Of a stretch of DNA of 64,000 nt, positions 1 through 11,013 are shown in pieces (positions within the stretch are counted from its first letter, which is position 1; each line of letters starts with the position of its first letter). The stretch comes from Zea mays (taxonomy: Eukaryota > Streptophyta > Magnoliopsida > Poales > Poaceae). The translations under genes and the position numbers were made by a program. The notes below the pieces were generated by a model. That model was not told the DNA's origin. It did not search any database and saw nothing but the letters and a program-made list of their open reading frames with translations. Where the stretch lies: assembly GCF_902167145.1 (NCBI RefSeq), contig NC_050096.1, forward strand, positions 77,434,683-77,498,682, in the 5' to 3' direction.

Positions 1-629
1 CCGGTGCGCCCATCAACAGACAGCCTCCCCAACGGCTATGTGGTGGTTGAGTGCTATAAATACCCCCCAACCACCACCACTCCAAGCATCCAAGATTTTC
101 AGACATCCCATTTAATATAAGAGCTAGTGCAATCAATACAAGACACAATTCAAAAGAATCAAAGCCTCTCTAAGTCCCAAATTCACTCCAAACTCCTAGT
201 GACTAGAGAGAGTGTTTTTGCTCGTGTTCTTTGAGCTCTTGTTCTTGGATCGCTTTCTTCTTCCTCATTCTTGTTCTTCAAGCAACTTGTAATCAAAGCA
301 AGAGACACCAATCATGTGGTGGTCCTTGTGGGGTCTAAGTGACCCGTTTGATTAAGGAGAAAGCTCACTCGGTCTAGGTGACCGTTTGAGAGAGGGAAAT
401 GGTTGAAATAGACCCGGTCTTTGTGACCACCTCAACGAGGACTAGGTTCTCAAGAATCGAACCTCGGTAAAACAAATCACCATGTCATCCGCTTTATTTC
501 TTGGTTGATTTGTTTTCGCCCTCTCTTTCGGACTCGATTTTAATTCTAACGCTAACCCCGGCTTGTAGTGTGTGCTTAAGTTTATAAATTTTAGATTCCG
601 CCTATTCACCCCCCTCTAGGCGACTTTCA
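1..629 (+). mobile_element. Right-hand LTR of a Copia-type element (element J), 5' truncated by the window edge
   Basis: The segment ends in the Copia-style terminus cacccccctctaggcgacttt-ca, and H pol coding sequence begins immediately after it. The first bases carry a CCGGTGCGCC remnant like the U3 palindromes of the other Copia LTRs here. A TATA box at 55-62 gives plus orientation. The five bases that follow (gtaac, 630-634) sit inside the H codons for Gly-Asn-Lys-Pro, so they are probably one copy of a target duplication whose partner lies outside the window. It could be the 3' LTR of a full element or a solo LTR; the window cannot tell. Confidence 0.75.
55..62 (+). promoter_or_regulatory. 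TATA box of LTR J
   Basis: TATAAATA follows the GC-rich CCGGTG-containing stretch and precedes an unstructured R/U5-like region. This matches the U3-R arrangement of the other Copia LTRs in the window. Confidence 0.55.
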
Positions 630-2059
630 GTAACAAACCAAATGTTTCTTATTTTCGTGTATTTGGGAGCAAATGCTACATTCTGGTGAAGAAAGGTAGA
701 CATTCGAAATTTGCTCTCAAGACGGTAGAAGGTTTTTTTACTAGGATATGACTCAAATACAAAGGCGTATAAGGTCTTCAACAAATCATCGGGATTAGTT
801 GAAGTCTCTAGCGATGTTGTATTTGATGAGACTAATGGCTCTCCAAGGGAGCAAGTTGATCTTGATGATATAGATGAAGATGAAGTTCCGACTGCCGCAA
901 TGTGCACGATGGCGATAGGTGTTGTGCGACCACAAGAACTACAGGAACAAGATCAACCATCTTCCTTGACAATGATGCATCCCCCAACTCAAAACGATGT
1001 ATAGGTACCTTAAGAAGAGGGGCAGGATCAAGGGGGAGCACAGGAAGAACAGGATATGGAGGAAGAAGCACCACGGGCCCCTCCAACTCAAGTCCGAGCG
1101 ACAATCCAAAGACATCACCCCATCGATCAGATTCTGGGTGACATCAGCAAGGGAGTAACTACTCGCTCACGATTAGCTAATTTTTATGAGCATTACTCGT
1201 TTGTCTCTTCTATTGAGCCTTTCAGGGTAGAAAAGGCCTCGCAAGATCCGGACTGGGTGTTGGCCATGCAGGAAGAGCTCAACAACTTCAAAAGGAATGA
1301 AGTCTGGAGCCTGGTGCCACATCCAAAGCAAAACGTTGTGGGAACCAAGTGGGTGTTCTGCAACAAGCAAGACGAGCACGGAGTGGTGACAAGAAACAAG
1401 GATCGACTTGTGGCAAAAGGTTATGCCCAAGTCGCATGTTTGGATTTTGAGGAGACTTTTGCTCCTGTACTAGGTTAGAGTCAATTCGGATTTTATTAGC
1501 CTATGCTGCTCACCATTCTTTTAGGTTGTTCCAAATAGACATAAAAAGCGCTTTCCTCAATGGGCCAATCAAGGAGGAGGTATACGTGGAACAACCCCCT
1601 CGTTTTGAGGATGACATGTATCCCGACCATGTATATAAGCTCTCTAAGGCGCTCTATGGACTTAAGCAAGCCCCAAGAGCATGGTATGAATGCCTTAGAG
1701 ATTTCTTAATTGCTAATGCTTTCAAGGTTGGGAAAGCCGATCCCACTCTTTTCACAAAGACTTGTGATGGTGATCTTTTTGTTTGCCAAATTTATGTCGA
1801 TGACATAATATTTGGTTCTACTAACCAAAAGTCTTGTGAGGAGTTTAGCAGGGTAATGATGCAAAAGTTCGAGATGTCAATGATGGGCGAGTTGACCTAC
1901 TTCCTTGGATTTCATGTGAAGCAACTCAAGGACGGCACCTTCATCTCCCAAACGAAGTACACTCAAGACCTTCTAAAGAGGTTTGGGATGAAGGATGCTA
2001 AGCCCACGAAGACACCGATGGGAACTGACGGCCATCTCGACCTCAACAAAGGAGGTAAG
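630..2059 (+). pseudogene. pol: Copia element H pol, 5' fragment (integrase C-terminus and reverse transcriptase)
   Basis: Reading starts in the integrase C-terminal region ([15 protein letters not shown]) and runs through the acidic linker into reverse transcriptase: TKWVF at about 1340, DIKSAFLNG at about 1540, [15 protein letters not shown] at about 1660, and the catalytic YVDD at about 1794-1805. The frame is broken several times. There is an extra T near 733, stops near 1000, and a lesion near 1465 where the usual FAPVARLES becomes FAPVLG-stop. The fragment stops at a Lys codon region where element A has inserted, and the gene resumes at 11014. The 5' half of H (5' LTR, gag, protease, integrase core) lies beyond element J, outside the window. 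The protein is close to the pol of A and C, so it is the same Opie/Ji-like lineage. It is not functional as it stands. Confidence 0.9.
2055..2059. repeat. Left copy of the target site duplication of element A (GTAAG)
   Basis: GTAAG precedes the A terminus TGAGAGCACC; the identical GTAAG follows the other end of A at 11009-11013. Removing A and one copy rejoins H pol in frame (…[16 protein letters not shown]…). Confidence 0.95.
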
Positions 2060-3278
2060 TGAGAGCACCTAGAGGGGGGGTGAATAGGTGATCCTGCGAA
2101 ACTTAAACTTATAGCCACAAAAACTTGTTTAAGTGTTAGCACAGTAATTGCCAAGTGGCTAGAGAAGAGTCTCACTCAACACAATAACCACAAAGATATC
2201 AATCACAGAGATGGCACGGTGGTTATCCCGTGGTTTGGCCAAGACCAACGCTTGCCTACTCCACGTTGTGGCGTCCCAACGGACGAGGGTTGCAATCAAC
2301 CCCTCTCAAGCGGTCCAAAGACCAACTTGAATACCACAGTGTTGCTTTGCTTTTCTTAATCCCGTTTGCGAGGAATCTCCACAACTTGGAGCCTCTCGCC
2401 CTTACAAAAGATGTTCACAAAGAATCATGGAGCAAGGGAGGGATTAGCAACTCACACAAGACACAAAGATCACAGCGAATACGCACACACAAAACCCAGA
2501 CTTGAGCTCAAGAGACTAGCACACTAGAACGGAGCTCAAATCACTAGAATGTCGAACAAGTGCGCAAGAATGATGTGTGAGTGATCAAGATTGCTCAAGG
2601 AATGCTTGGTGTCGTCCTCCATGCGCCTAGGGGTCCCTTTTATAGCCCCAAGGCAGCTAGGAGCCGTTGAGAGCAAATCTGGAAGGCCATTCTTGCCTTC
2701 TGTCGTCTGGCGCACCGGACAGTCCGGTGCACACCGGACAGTGTCCGGTGCCCGATTTCCTTCCTTAAATGGCGAAGCCGACCGTTGGTGGCCTTGGAGC
2801 CGTTGGCGTACCGGACATGTCCGGTGCACACCGGACAGTCCGGTGCCCCCTTCCGACCGTTGGCTCGGCCACGTGTCGCGCGCGGATTCCGCGACCGACC
2901 GTTGGCTCACCGGACAGTCCGGTGCACACCGGACAGTCCGGTGAATTTTAGCCGTACGTCGTCGGCGAATTCCCGAGAGCGGCCATTTCGCTCGAGCCAG
3001 CCTGGCGCACCGGACACTGTCCGGTGCACCACCGGACAGTCCGGTGCTCCCAGACTCAGCAGAGTCTTGGCTGCTCGAGCCAAGACAATTCCAATTCGAT
3101 TTTTCCTGTTTCCAGCACTTAGACACAATATATTAGTCCATAAACAATATACTAAGTCTGAGAAACATACCTTTATCCTTGATTTGTACTTTGTCCACCA
3201 TTTTACACTTAAGCACTTGTGTTGGACACTAAATCACCAAAATACTTAGAAATGGCCCAAGGGCACATTTCCCTTTCA
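2060..3278 (-). repeat. 3' LTR of element A
   Basis: On the minus strand it runs TGAAAGGGAAATG…GGTGCTCTCA, 1,219 bp. The minus-strand TATAAAAG lies at 2637-2644. Upstream of it (2710-3050) U3 holds an array of palindromes built on CCGGAC/GTCCGG. A polypurine tract abuts the right edge. Confidence 0.93.
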
Positions 3279-4124
3279 ATCTCCCCCTTTTTGGTGATTT
3301 ATGCCAACACAACATAAAGCAAGTAGAACAAATACAAAATCATTTCAAACAAGAACTCAAAATTGTTTTGGTTCAATTTTGGCATATATGGATCATCCTT
3401 TGCCACCACTTGGTTTGTTTTTGCAAATCAAAACTCAAATTTCTATCTCTAAGTCAAACACACATGTTAAGGCATAAAGAGAGTCATTTCAAGAGTATTT
3501 GATTCAAGATTCCAAAAACTCCCCCTTTTTCCCATAATCAGCATTTCTCCCCACAAGAAGCCAACTTTTGACAGGATAGACAATAAAAGAGTTTTGACAA
3601 ACAAAAAAGCTCTATTCTACTATTTTCAAAATATCTCAAGTGGTAGCTTTTGACAAACAAAAAAGCTCTATTCTACTATTTTCAAAATATCTCAAGTGGT
3701 AGCTGATCCATTTATCGCTTTGGCCTTTATTTTCTCCCCCTTTGGCATCAAACACCAAAACGGGATCAATCTTGGCCCTAGAACCCCATTGCCTCACCAA
3801 AATCTTCAATAAGAATACAAAGGCAATAAGAGTACATGAGATGAACTTGGAATAAGTTACCCTCTCATCGGAGTGCAGTGGAAGTCTTTCATGGTCCAAG
3901 TCCATCTTTTCCCTTTCAAACTTCCTTTGAGACTAAAACAAGCAAACTCAACCACATGGTTAGTCTCAAAGGGCAAGTTGTAACACATCTCCCCCTAAAT
4001 ATGTGCATCACTTTGCAACGGACTTGTGAGGTCCAGGGAGTGTTTGTACAACTTGAGCACCATAACTGAACAACAAAATGCATAGGGAACATGATCAAAG
4101 GCATAAACACATGTATGCTATAAG
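3279..4124 (-). other. Element A 3' untranslated spacer with polypurine tract
   Basis: No coding sequence. The minus-strand polypurine tract (AAAAAGGGGGAGAT, about 3279-3292) abuts the 3' LTR and would prime plus-strand DNA synthesis. Further purine-rich AGGGGGAG blocks recur near 3520, 3733 and 3990. A 56-bp tandem duplication lies at 3592-3703. Confidence 0.75.
3592..3703. repeat. 56-bp perfect tandem duplication in the A 3' spacer
   Basis: Two consecutive identical 56-bp units, each starting TTTTGACAAACAAAAAAGC and ending GTGGTAGC (3592-3647 and 3648-3703). The same spacer in element C has one unit. Confidence 0.9.
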
Positions 4125-7100
4125 TCAATCCAGGTTCCGCGAATCTAAGACATTTAGCTCACTACGCAACCTGCAAAAGGTCTTCTCATCTAGAGGTTTG
4201 GTAAAGATATCAGCTAGCTGGTTCTCGGTGCTAACATGAAACACTTCGATATCTCCCTTTTGCTGGTGGTCTCTCAGAAAGTGATGCCGGATGTCAATGT
4301 GCTTTGTGCGGCTGTGCTCAACAGGATTTTCCGCCATGCGGATAGCACTCTCATTATCACATAGGAGTGGGACTTTGCTCAGATTGTAGCCAAAGTCCCG
4401 GAGGGTTTGCCTCATCCAAAGTAGTTGCGCGCAACACTGTCCTGCGGCAACATACTCGGCCTCAGCGGTGGATAGGGCAACGGAAGTTTGTTTCTTAGAG
4501 TTCCACGACACCAGGGACCTTCCTAAGAATTGGCACGTCCCCGATGTACTCTTCCTATCGACCTTACATCCAGCATAGTCGGAATCTGAGTATCCAATTA
4601 AGTCAAAGTTAGACCCCTTAGGATACCAGATCCCGAAGCAAGGCGTAGCGACTAAATATCTAAGAATTCGCTTCACCGCCACTAAGTGACACTCCTTAGG
4701 ATCAGATTGAAATCTAGCACACATGCATACGCTAAGCATAATATCCGGTCTACTAGCACAAAGATAAAGTAAAGACCCTATCATTGACCGGTATGCTTTT
4801 TGATCAACAGACTTACCTCCTTTGTTGAGGTCGGTGTGTCCGTCGGTTCCCATCGGAGTCTTTGCGGGCTTGGCGTCCTTCATCCCAAACCGCTTTAGCA
4901 AGTCTTGCGTGTACTTCGTTTGGGAGATGAAGGTGCCGTCCTTGAGTTGCCTCACTTGAAACCCGAGGAAGTATTTCAACTCGCCCATCATCGACATCTC
5001 GAATTTCTGAGTCATCACCCTGCTAAACTCTTCACAAGACTTTTGATTAGTAGAACCAAATATTATGTCATCGACATAAATTTGGCACACAAACAAATCA
5101 CCATCACAAGTCTTAGTAAAAAGAGTTGGATCGACTTTCCCAACCTTGAAAGCATTAGCAATTAAGAAATCTCTAAGGCATTCATACCATGCTCTTGGGG
5201 CTTGCTTAAGTCCATAGAGCGCCTTAGAGAGCTTACACACATGGTCGGGTACCGTTCATCCTCGAAGCCAGGGGGTTGCTCTACGTATACCTCCTCCTTG
5301 ATTGGCCCATTGAGGAAGGCGCTCTTCACATCCATTTGGTACAACCTGAAAAAATGGTGAGCGGCATATGCTAGCAAGATACGAATTGATTCTAGCCTAG
5401 CCACAGGAGCAAATGTCTCCTCAAAGTCCAAACCTGCGACTTGGGCATAACCTTTTGCCACAAGTCGAGCCTTGTTCCTCGTCACCACCCCGTGCTCGTC
5501 TTGTTTGTTGCGGAAAACCCACTTGGTTCCCACAACATTTTGCTTAGGACGAGGCACCAGCGTCCAAACTTCATTGCGCTTGAAGTTGTTGAGTTCCTCC
5601 TGCATGGCCAACACCCAGTCTGGATGTTCAAGGCTTCTTCTACCCTGAAAGGCTCAATAGAAGAGACAAAAGAGTAATGCTCACAAAAATTAACTAATCT
5701 TGAACGAGTAGTTACTCCCTTGCTAATATCACCCAATATCTGCTCGACGGGATGATCCCTTTGAATCGTCGCTCGAACTTGGGTTGGAGGTGCCTGAGGT
5801 GCTTCTTCCTCTTCAACTTGAACATCCTGTGCTCCCCCTTGATCATGCGCCTCCACTTGAGGTACCTGTTCGTCATCTTGGGTTGGGAGATGCACCATAG
5901 TTGAGGAAGACGGTTGATCTTGCTCCAAATGTTCCTGAGGCCGTACATCTCCAATCGCCATGGTGCGTATTGCGGCCGTTGGAACGTCTTCTTCATCTAC
6001 ATCATCAAGATCAACAACTTGCTCTCTTGGAGAGCCATTAGTCTCATCAAATACAACGTCGCTAGAGACTTCAACCAAACCCGATGATTTGTTGAAGACC
6101 CTATACGCCTTTGTATTTGAATCATAACCTAATAAAAACCCTTCTACAGCTTTGGGAGCAAATTTAGAGGTTCTACCTTTCTTCACAAGAATATAACACT
6201 TGCTCCCAAATACACGAAAATAAGACACATTGGGTTTGTTACCGGTTAGCAGCTCGTAAGAAGTCTTCTTGAGGAGGCGATGAAGGTAGACCCTGATGGC
6301 GTGGCAAGCCGTGTTCACGGCTTCCGACCAAAAGCACTCGGGGGTCTTGAACTCTCCAAGCATTGTCCTCGCCATATCGATGAGCGTCCTGTTCTTCCTC
6401 TCTACCACACCGTTTTGCTGTGGTGTGTAGGGAGCGGAGAACTCATGCTTGATCCCCTCCTCCTCAAGGAACTCCTCCACTTGAAGATTCTTGAATTCGG
6501 ACCCATTGTCGCTCCTTATCTTCTTCACTTTGAGCTCAAACTCATTTTGAGCTCTCCTTAGGAAGCACTTGAGGGTCCCTTGGGTTTCAGACTTATCCTG
6601 CAAAAAGAACACCCAAGTGAAGCGGGAAAAGTCATCAACAATAACTAGACCATACTTACTTCCTCCTATGCTCAGATAGGCGACGGGTCCGAAGAGGTCC
6701 ATATGCAGCATCTCCAAGGGTCTTGATGTTGTCATCACATTTTTTGTGTGATGAGAGCCTCCCACCTGTTTCCCTGCTTGACAAGCTGCACAAGGTCTAT
6801 CTTTTTCGAATTGCACGTTAGTCAACCCTATCACGTGTTCTCCCTTTAGAAGCTTGTGAAGGTTCTTCATCCCCACATGTGCTAAGCGGCGATGCCACAG
6901 CCAGCCCATGCTAGTCTTAGAAATTAAGCATGCATCTAGACCGGCCTCCTCTTTCGCAAAATCAACCAAATAAAGTTTGCCGTCTAGTACACCCTTAAAA
7001 GCTAGTGAACCATCACATCTTCTAAAGACAGACACATCTACATTTGTAAATAGACAATCATATCCCATATTACATAATTGACTAACAGATAGTAAATTAT

Positions 7101-7326
7101 AACCAAGAGACTCAACTAAAAACACATTAGAGATAGAGTGCTCATTAGATATTGCAATCTTGCCTAAACCTTTCACCTTGCCTTGGTTCCCATCACCGAA
7201 TATGATTGAATCTTGGGAACCCTTATTCTTGACGTAGGAGGTGAACATCTTCTTCTTCCCCGTCATATGGTTTGTGCATCCGCTGTCGATAATCCAGCTT
7301 GAACCCCCGGATGCATAAACCTGCAA
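4125..7326 (-). pseudogene. pol: Element A pol: protease, integrase, reverse transcriptase, RNase H
   Basis: The reading frame lies +1 to gag and has no ATG at its start. It opens with the protease motif SSWIIDSGCTNHMTG. The integrase follows, with a zinc-binding H-H…CAAC region near 6780-6900 and a DDE core of MDLFGP, RSDNGSEF and QNGVVERKN. Reverse transcriptase has YVDD near 5070. RNase H carries [18 protein letters not shown] and DNESAI, and the protein ends …SRNLD. The gene is broken by two single-base deletions: near 5628, where EEALLDPDW in the C copy becomes EEALNIQTG, and near 5250, where YPDHVCKLS becomes YPTMCVSS. There is also a 3-bp in-frame loss near 6297 (HAINRVY to HAIRVY). 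Catalytic residues are otherwise present. The polyprotein would reverse-transcribe and integrate the element in cytoplasmic particles and the nucleus. Confidence 0.93.
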
Positions 7327-7333
7327 GGCAAAT

Positions 7334-9724
7334 TTAGGCTTGGGTCTTAGGTACCCAACTCTTGTTGGGTCCTACAAGGTTAGTCACAATTTCCTTAGGG
7401 ACCCAAATGCAAGTTTTATCACCCTTGCATTTTGCCCCTAATTTCTTAGCAACTATCTTCCTATCCTTTCTACAAATAGCAAAGGAAGCATTTAAAGCAT
7501 GATAAATTGTAGAAGGACCATTCATAACTTTTCTAGGAACATGATGAATATTTTTCCTAGGCACATGATGAATAATTTTCCTAGGCATATTTCTACCATG
7601 CATATAGGAAGAACTGGGGGCAAACATAGCATAGGAATCATAGGCATGTGAATCAAAAACATTACAACTCCTATGAGATTGTCTTCTATCATTGTACATA
7701 AAAGCATGGTTCCTTTTAGTACTACTTGCCATAGGGGCCTTCCCTTTCTCCTTGGCGGAGATGGGAGCCTTATGGCTTGTTAAGTCCTTGGCTTCCCTCT
7801 TGAAGCCAAGTCCATCCTTAATTGAGGGGTGTCTACCAATCGTGTAGGCATCCCTTGCAAATTTTAGCTTATCGAAATCACTTTTGCTAGTCTTAAGTTG
7901 GGCATTAAGACTAGCTACTTCATCATTTAATCTCAAAATTGAAACTAGGTGTTCACTACAAGCATCAATATCAAAATCCTTACACCTAGTACAAATTATA
8001 ACATGTTCTACACAAGAATTAGATTTATTTGCTACTTCTAATTTAGCATTTAAATCATTGTTAACACCTTGTAAAGTAGAAATGGTTTCATGACAAGTAG
8101 ATAGTTCATAAGAAAGCATTTCATTTCTTTTAACTTCTAAAGCATAGGATTTTTGTGCCTCTACAAATTTATCATGTTCATCATATAACAAATCCTCTTG
8201 CTTTTCTAAAAGCCTATCCTTTTCATTCAAGGCATCAATCAATTCATTGATTTTATCAATTTTATTTCTATCCAATCCCTTGAACAAGCTAGAGTAATCT
8301 ATTTCATCCTCATCACTAGATTCGTCCTCACTTGAAGAAGCATAAGTAGAGTTTCGAGTACATACCTTCTTCTCCCTTGCCATAAGGCATGTGTGACGCT
8401 CGTTGGGGAAGAGGGATGGCTTGTTGAAGGCGGTGGCGGCGAGTCCTTCATTGTCGGAGTCGGACGAAGAGCAATCCGAATCCCACTCCTTGCCAAGATG
8501 TGCCTCGCCCTTTGCCTTCTTATAGTTCTTCTTTTTCTCCCTCTTGTTCCCTTGATCCTGATCACTATCATTATCGGGACAGTTAGCAATAAAATGACCA
8601 AGCTTACCACATTTGAAGCATGAGCGCTTCCCCTTTGTCTTGGTCTTGCTTGGTTGCCCCTTGCGACCCTTTAGCGCCGTCTTGAATCTTTTGATGATGA
8701 GGGCCATCTCTTCATCATTAAGTCCGGCCGCCTCAATTTGTGCCACCTTGTTAGGTAACGTTTCCTTGCTTCTTGTTGCCTTGAGAGCAAGGGGTTGCGG
8801 CTCGTTGATCGGACCATTCAAAGTGTCGTCCACGTACCTCGCCTCCTTGATCATCATTCGTCCGCTGACGAATTTTCCTAGAACTTCTTCGGGCGACATT
8901 TTGGTGTACCTGGGATTCTCACGAATATTATTCACCAAATGAGGATCAAGAACGGTAAAGGACCTTAGCATCAGTCGGACGACGTCATGGTCCGTCCATC
9001 ACGTGCTTCCGTAGCTCCTTATTTTGTTGATATGGGTCTTGAGCCGGTTGTATGTTTGAGTTGGCTCCTCTCCCCTTATCATTGCGAACCGTCCAAGCTC
9101 GCCTTCCACCAACTCCATCTTGGTGAGCAAGGTGACGTCGTTCCCCTCATGAGAGATCTTGAGGGTGTCCCATATTTGCTTGGCGTTATCCAAGCCGCTC
9201 ACTTTGTGGTATTCATCCCTGCACAAAGAAGCTAGAAGAACAGTAGTAGCTTGTGCATTCTTATGTATTTGCTCATTAATGAACATGGGACTATCCGAAC
9301 TATCAAAGTGCATTCCACTTTCTACAATCTCCCATATACTAGGATGGAGAGAGAATAGGTGACTACGCATTTTGTGGCTCCAAAATCCGTAGTCCTCTCC
9401 ATCAAAGTGTGGGGGCTTGCCGAGTGGAATGGAGAGCAAATGTGAATTTGAACTATGCGGAATACGAGAGTAGTCAAAAGAAAAGTTCGAGTTAACCGGT
9501 TTTCTTCTCTCGTAGTCGTTGTGGTCGTCGTCCTTTTGGGTAGAAGTAGACTCATCACTGTCGTCGTAATAGACGATCTCCTTGATGCGCCTCGTCTTCT
9601 TCTTCTTCCCTTCCTTCCGTCTATGGCCCGAGCCGGAGTCGGTAGGCTTGTCGTCCTTTGGCTCGTTGACGAAGGATTCCTTCTCTTTGTCGTTGATCAC
9701 GATTCCCTTCCCCTTAGGATCCAT
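7334..9724 (-). pseudogene. gag: Element A gag, one nonsense codon
   Basis: The 797-codon frame starts MDPKGKGIVIND at an ATG just downstream of the primer binding site and ends WVPKTQA-stop. The N-terminal half is a UBN2-type Copia gag capsid (KPPHFDGEDYGFWSHKM). One CCHC zinc knuckle (CFKCGKLGHFIANC, near 8620) follows, then an acidic Ser/Asp-rich stretch, a coiled-coil-like segment (LNEKDRLLEKQED) and a basic C-terminus. A TGA at 8999-9001 replaces the CGA arginine codon kept in element C. It is a C-to-T change in a CG context and truncates Gag before the zinc knuckle. Gag would form the virus-like particle that packages RNA. Confidence 0.93.
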
Positions 9725-9758
9725 CTCTTCGGGCAGTTAGTCCCTTTGTGAAGAGAAC

Positions 9759-9771
9759 GGCTCCGATACCA
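9759..9771 (-). other. Primer binding site of element A (initiator tRNA-Met type)
   Basis: Minus-strand TGGTATCGGAGCC, two bases after the 5' LTR. It matches the usual TGGTATCAGAGCC with one change. Confidence 0.9.
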
Positions 9772-9773
9772 AT

Positions 9774-11008
9774 TGAGAGCACCTAGAGGGGGGTGAATAG
9801 GTGATCCTGCGAAACTTAAACTTATAGCCACAAAAACTTGTTTAAGTGTTAGCACAGTAATTGCCAAGTGGCTAGAGAAGAGTCTCGCTCAACACAATAA
9901 CCACAAAGATATCAATCACAGAGATGGCACGGTGGTTATCCCGTGGTTCGGCCAAGACCAACGCTTGCCTACTACACGTTGTGGCGTCCCAACGGACGAG
10001 GGTTGCAATCAACCCCTCTCAAGCGGTCCAAAGACCAACTTGAATACCACAGTGTTGCTTTGCTTTTCTTAATCCCGTTTGCGAGGAATCTCCACAACTT
10101 GGAGCCTCTCGCCCTTACAAAAGATGTTCACAAAGAATCACGGAGCAAGGGAGGGATTAGCAACTCACACAAGACACAAAGATCACAGCGAATACGCACA
10201 CACAAAACCCAGACTTGAGCTCAAGAGACTAGCACACTAGAACGGGGCTCAAATCACTAGAATGTCGAACAAGTGCGCAAGAATGATGTGTGAGTGATCA
10301 AGATTGCTCAAGGAATGCTTGGTGTCGTCCTCCATGCGCCTAGGGGTCCCTTTTATAGCCCCAAGGCAGCTAGGAGCCGTTGAGAGCAAATCTGGAAGGC
10401 CATTCTTGCCTTCTGTCGTCTGGCGCACCGGACAGTCCGGTGCACACCGGACAGTGTCCGGTGCACACCGGACAGTGTCCGGTGCCCGATTTCCTTCCTT
10501 AAATGGCGAAGCCGACCGTTGGCGGCCTTGGAGCCGTTGGCGTACCGGACAGTCCGGTGCCCCCTTCCGACCGTTGGCTCGGCCACGTGTCGCGCGCGGA
10601 TTCCGCGGCCGACCGTTGGCTCGGCCGACCGTTGGCTCACCGGACAGTCCGGTGCACACCGGACAGTCCGGTGAATTTTAGCCGTACGTCGTCGGTGAAT
10701 TCCCGAGAGCGGCCATTTCACTCGAGCCAGCCTGGCGCACCGGACACTGTCCGGTGCACCACCGGACAGTCCGGTGCTCCCAGACTCAGCAAAGTCTTGG
10801 CTGCTCGAGCCAAGACAATTCCAATTCGATTTTTCCTGTTTCCAGCACTTAGACACAATATATTAGTCCATAAACAATATACTAAGTCTGAGAAACATAC
10901 CTTTATCCTTGATTTGTACTTTGTCCACCATTTTACACTTAAGCACTTGTGTTGGACACTAAATCACCAAAATACTTAGAAATGGCCCAAGGGCACATTT
11001 CCCTTTCA
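9774..11008 (-). repeat. 5' LTR of element A
   Basis: 1,235 bp, with the same termini as the 3' LTR. The minus-strand TATAAAAG is at 10350-10357. Compared with the 3' LTR it has gained one CACCGGACAGTGTCCGGTG unit near 10462, lost a CCGGACATGTCCGG unit, and duplicated a CGACCGTTGGCTCGGC segment near 10610. Confidence 0.93.
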
Positions 11009-11013
11009 GTAAG
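11009..11013. repeat. Right copy of the target site duplication of element A (GTAAG)
   Basis: Matches 2055-2059; H pol resumes right after it. Confidence 0.95.

Larger units (their letters stand above)
2060..11008 (-). mobile_element. Element A: complete Copia LTR retrotransposon (Opie/Ji-like), inserted in H pol
   Basis: This is a full-length minus-strand element of 8,949 bp with two LTRs, an initiator-Met-type primer binding site, gag, pol, 3' spacer and polypurine tract, flanked by a perfect 5-bp duplication. The domain order protease, integrase, reverse transcriptase, RNase H is that of Ty1/Copia. gag carries one nonsense codon and pol two frameshifts, so this copy is not autonomous now. 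The two LTRs differ by roughly ten substitutions (by eye), plus gain or loss of palindromic repeat units in U3. Confidence 0.95.

Noticed and set aside
2700..3060. CRISPR-like repeat array
   Set aside because: Spacing is irregular, repeats are palindromic and nested in an LTR, no cas genes exist, and the DNA is from a plant.
2536..3249. ORFs rich in repeated VRCAPDCPV/GQSGAHRT-type motifs in Copia LTRs
   Set aside because: They are translations of the CCGGAC/GTCCGG palindromes in U3, seen on both strands and in all five Copia families; no start context or conservation as protein.
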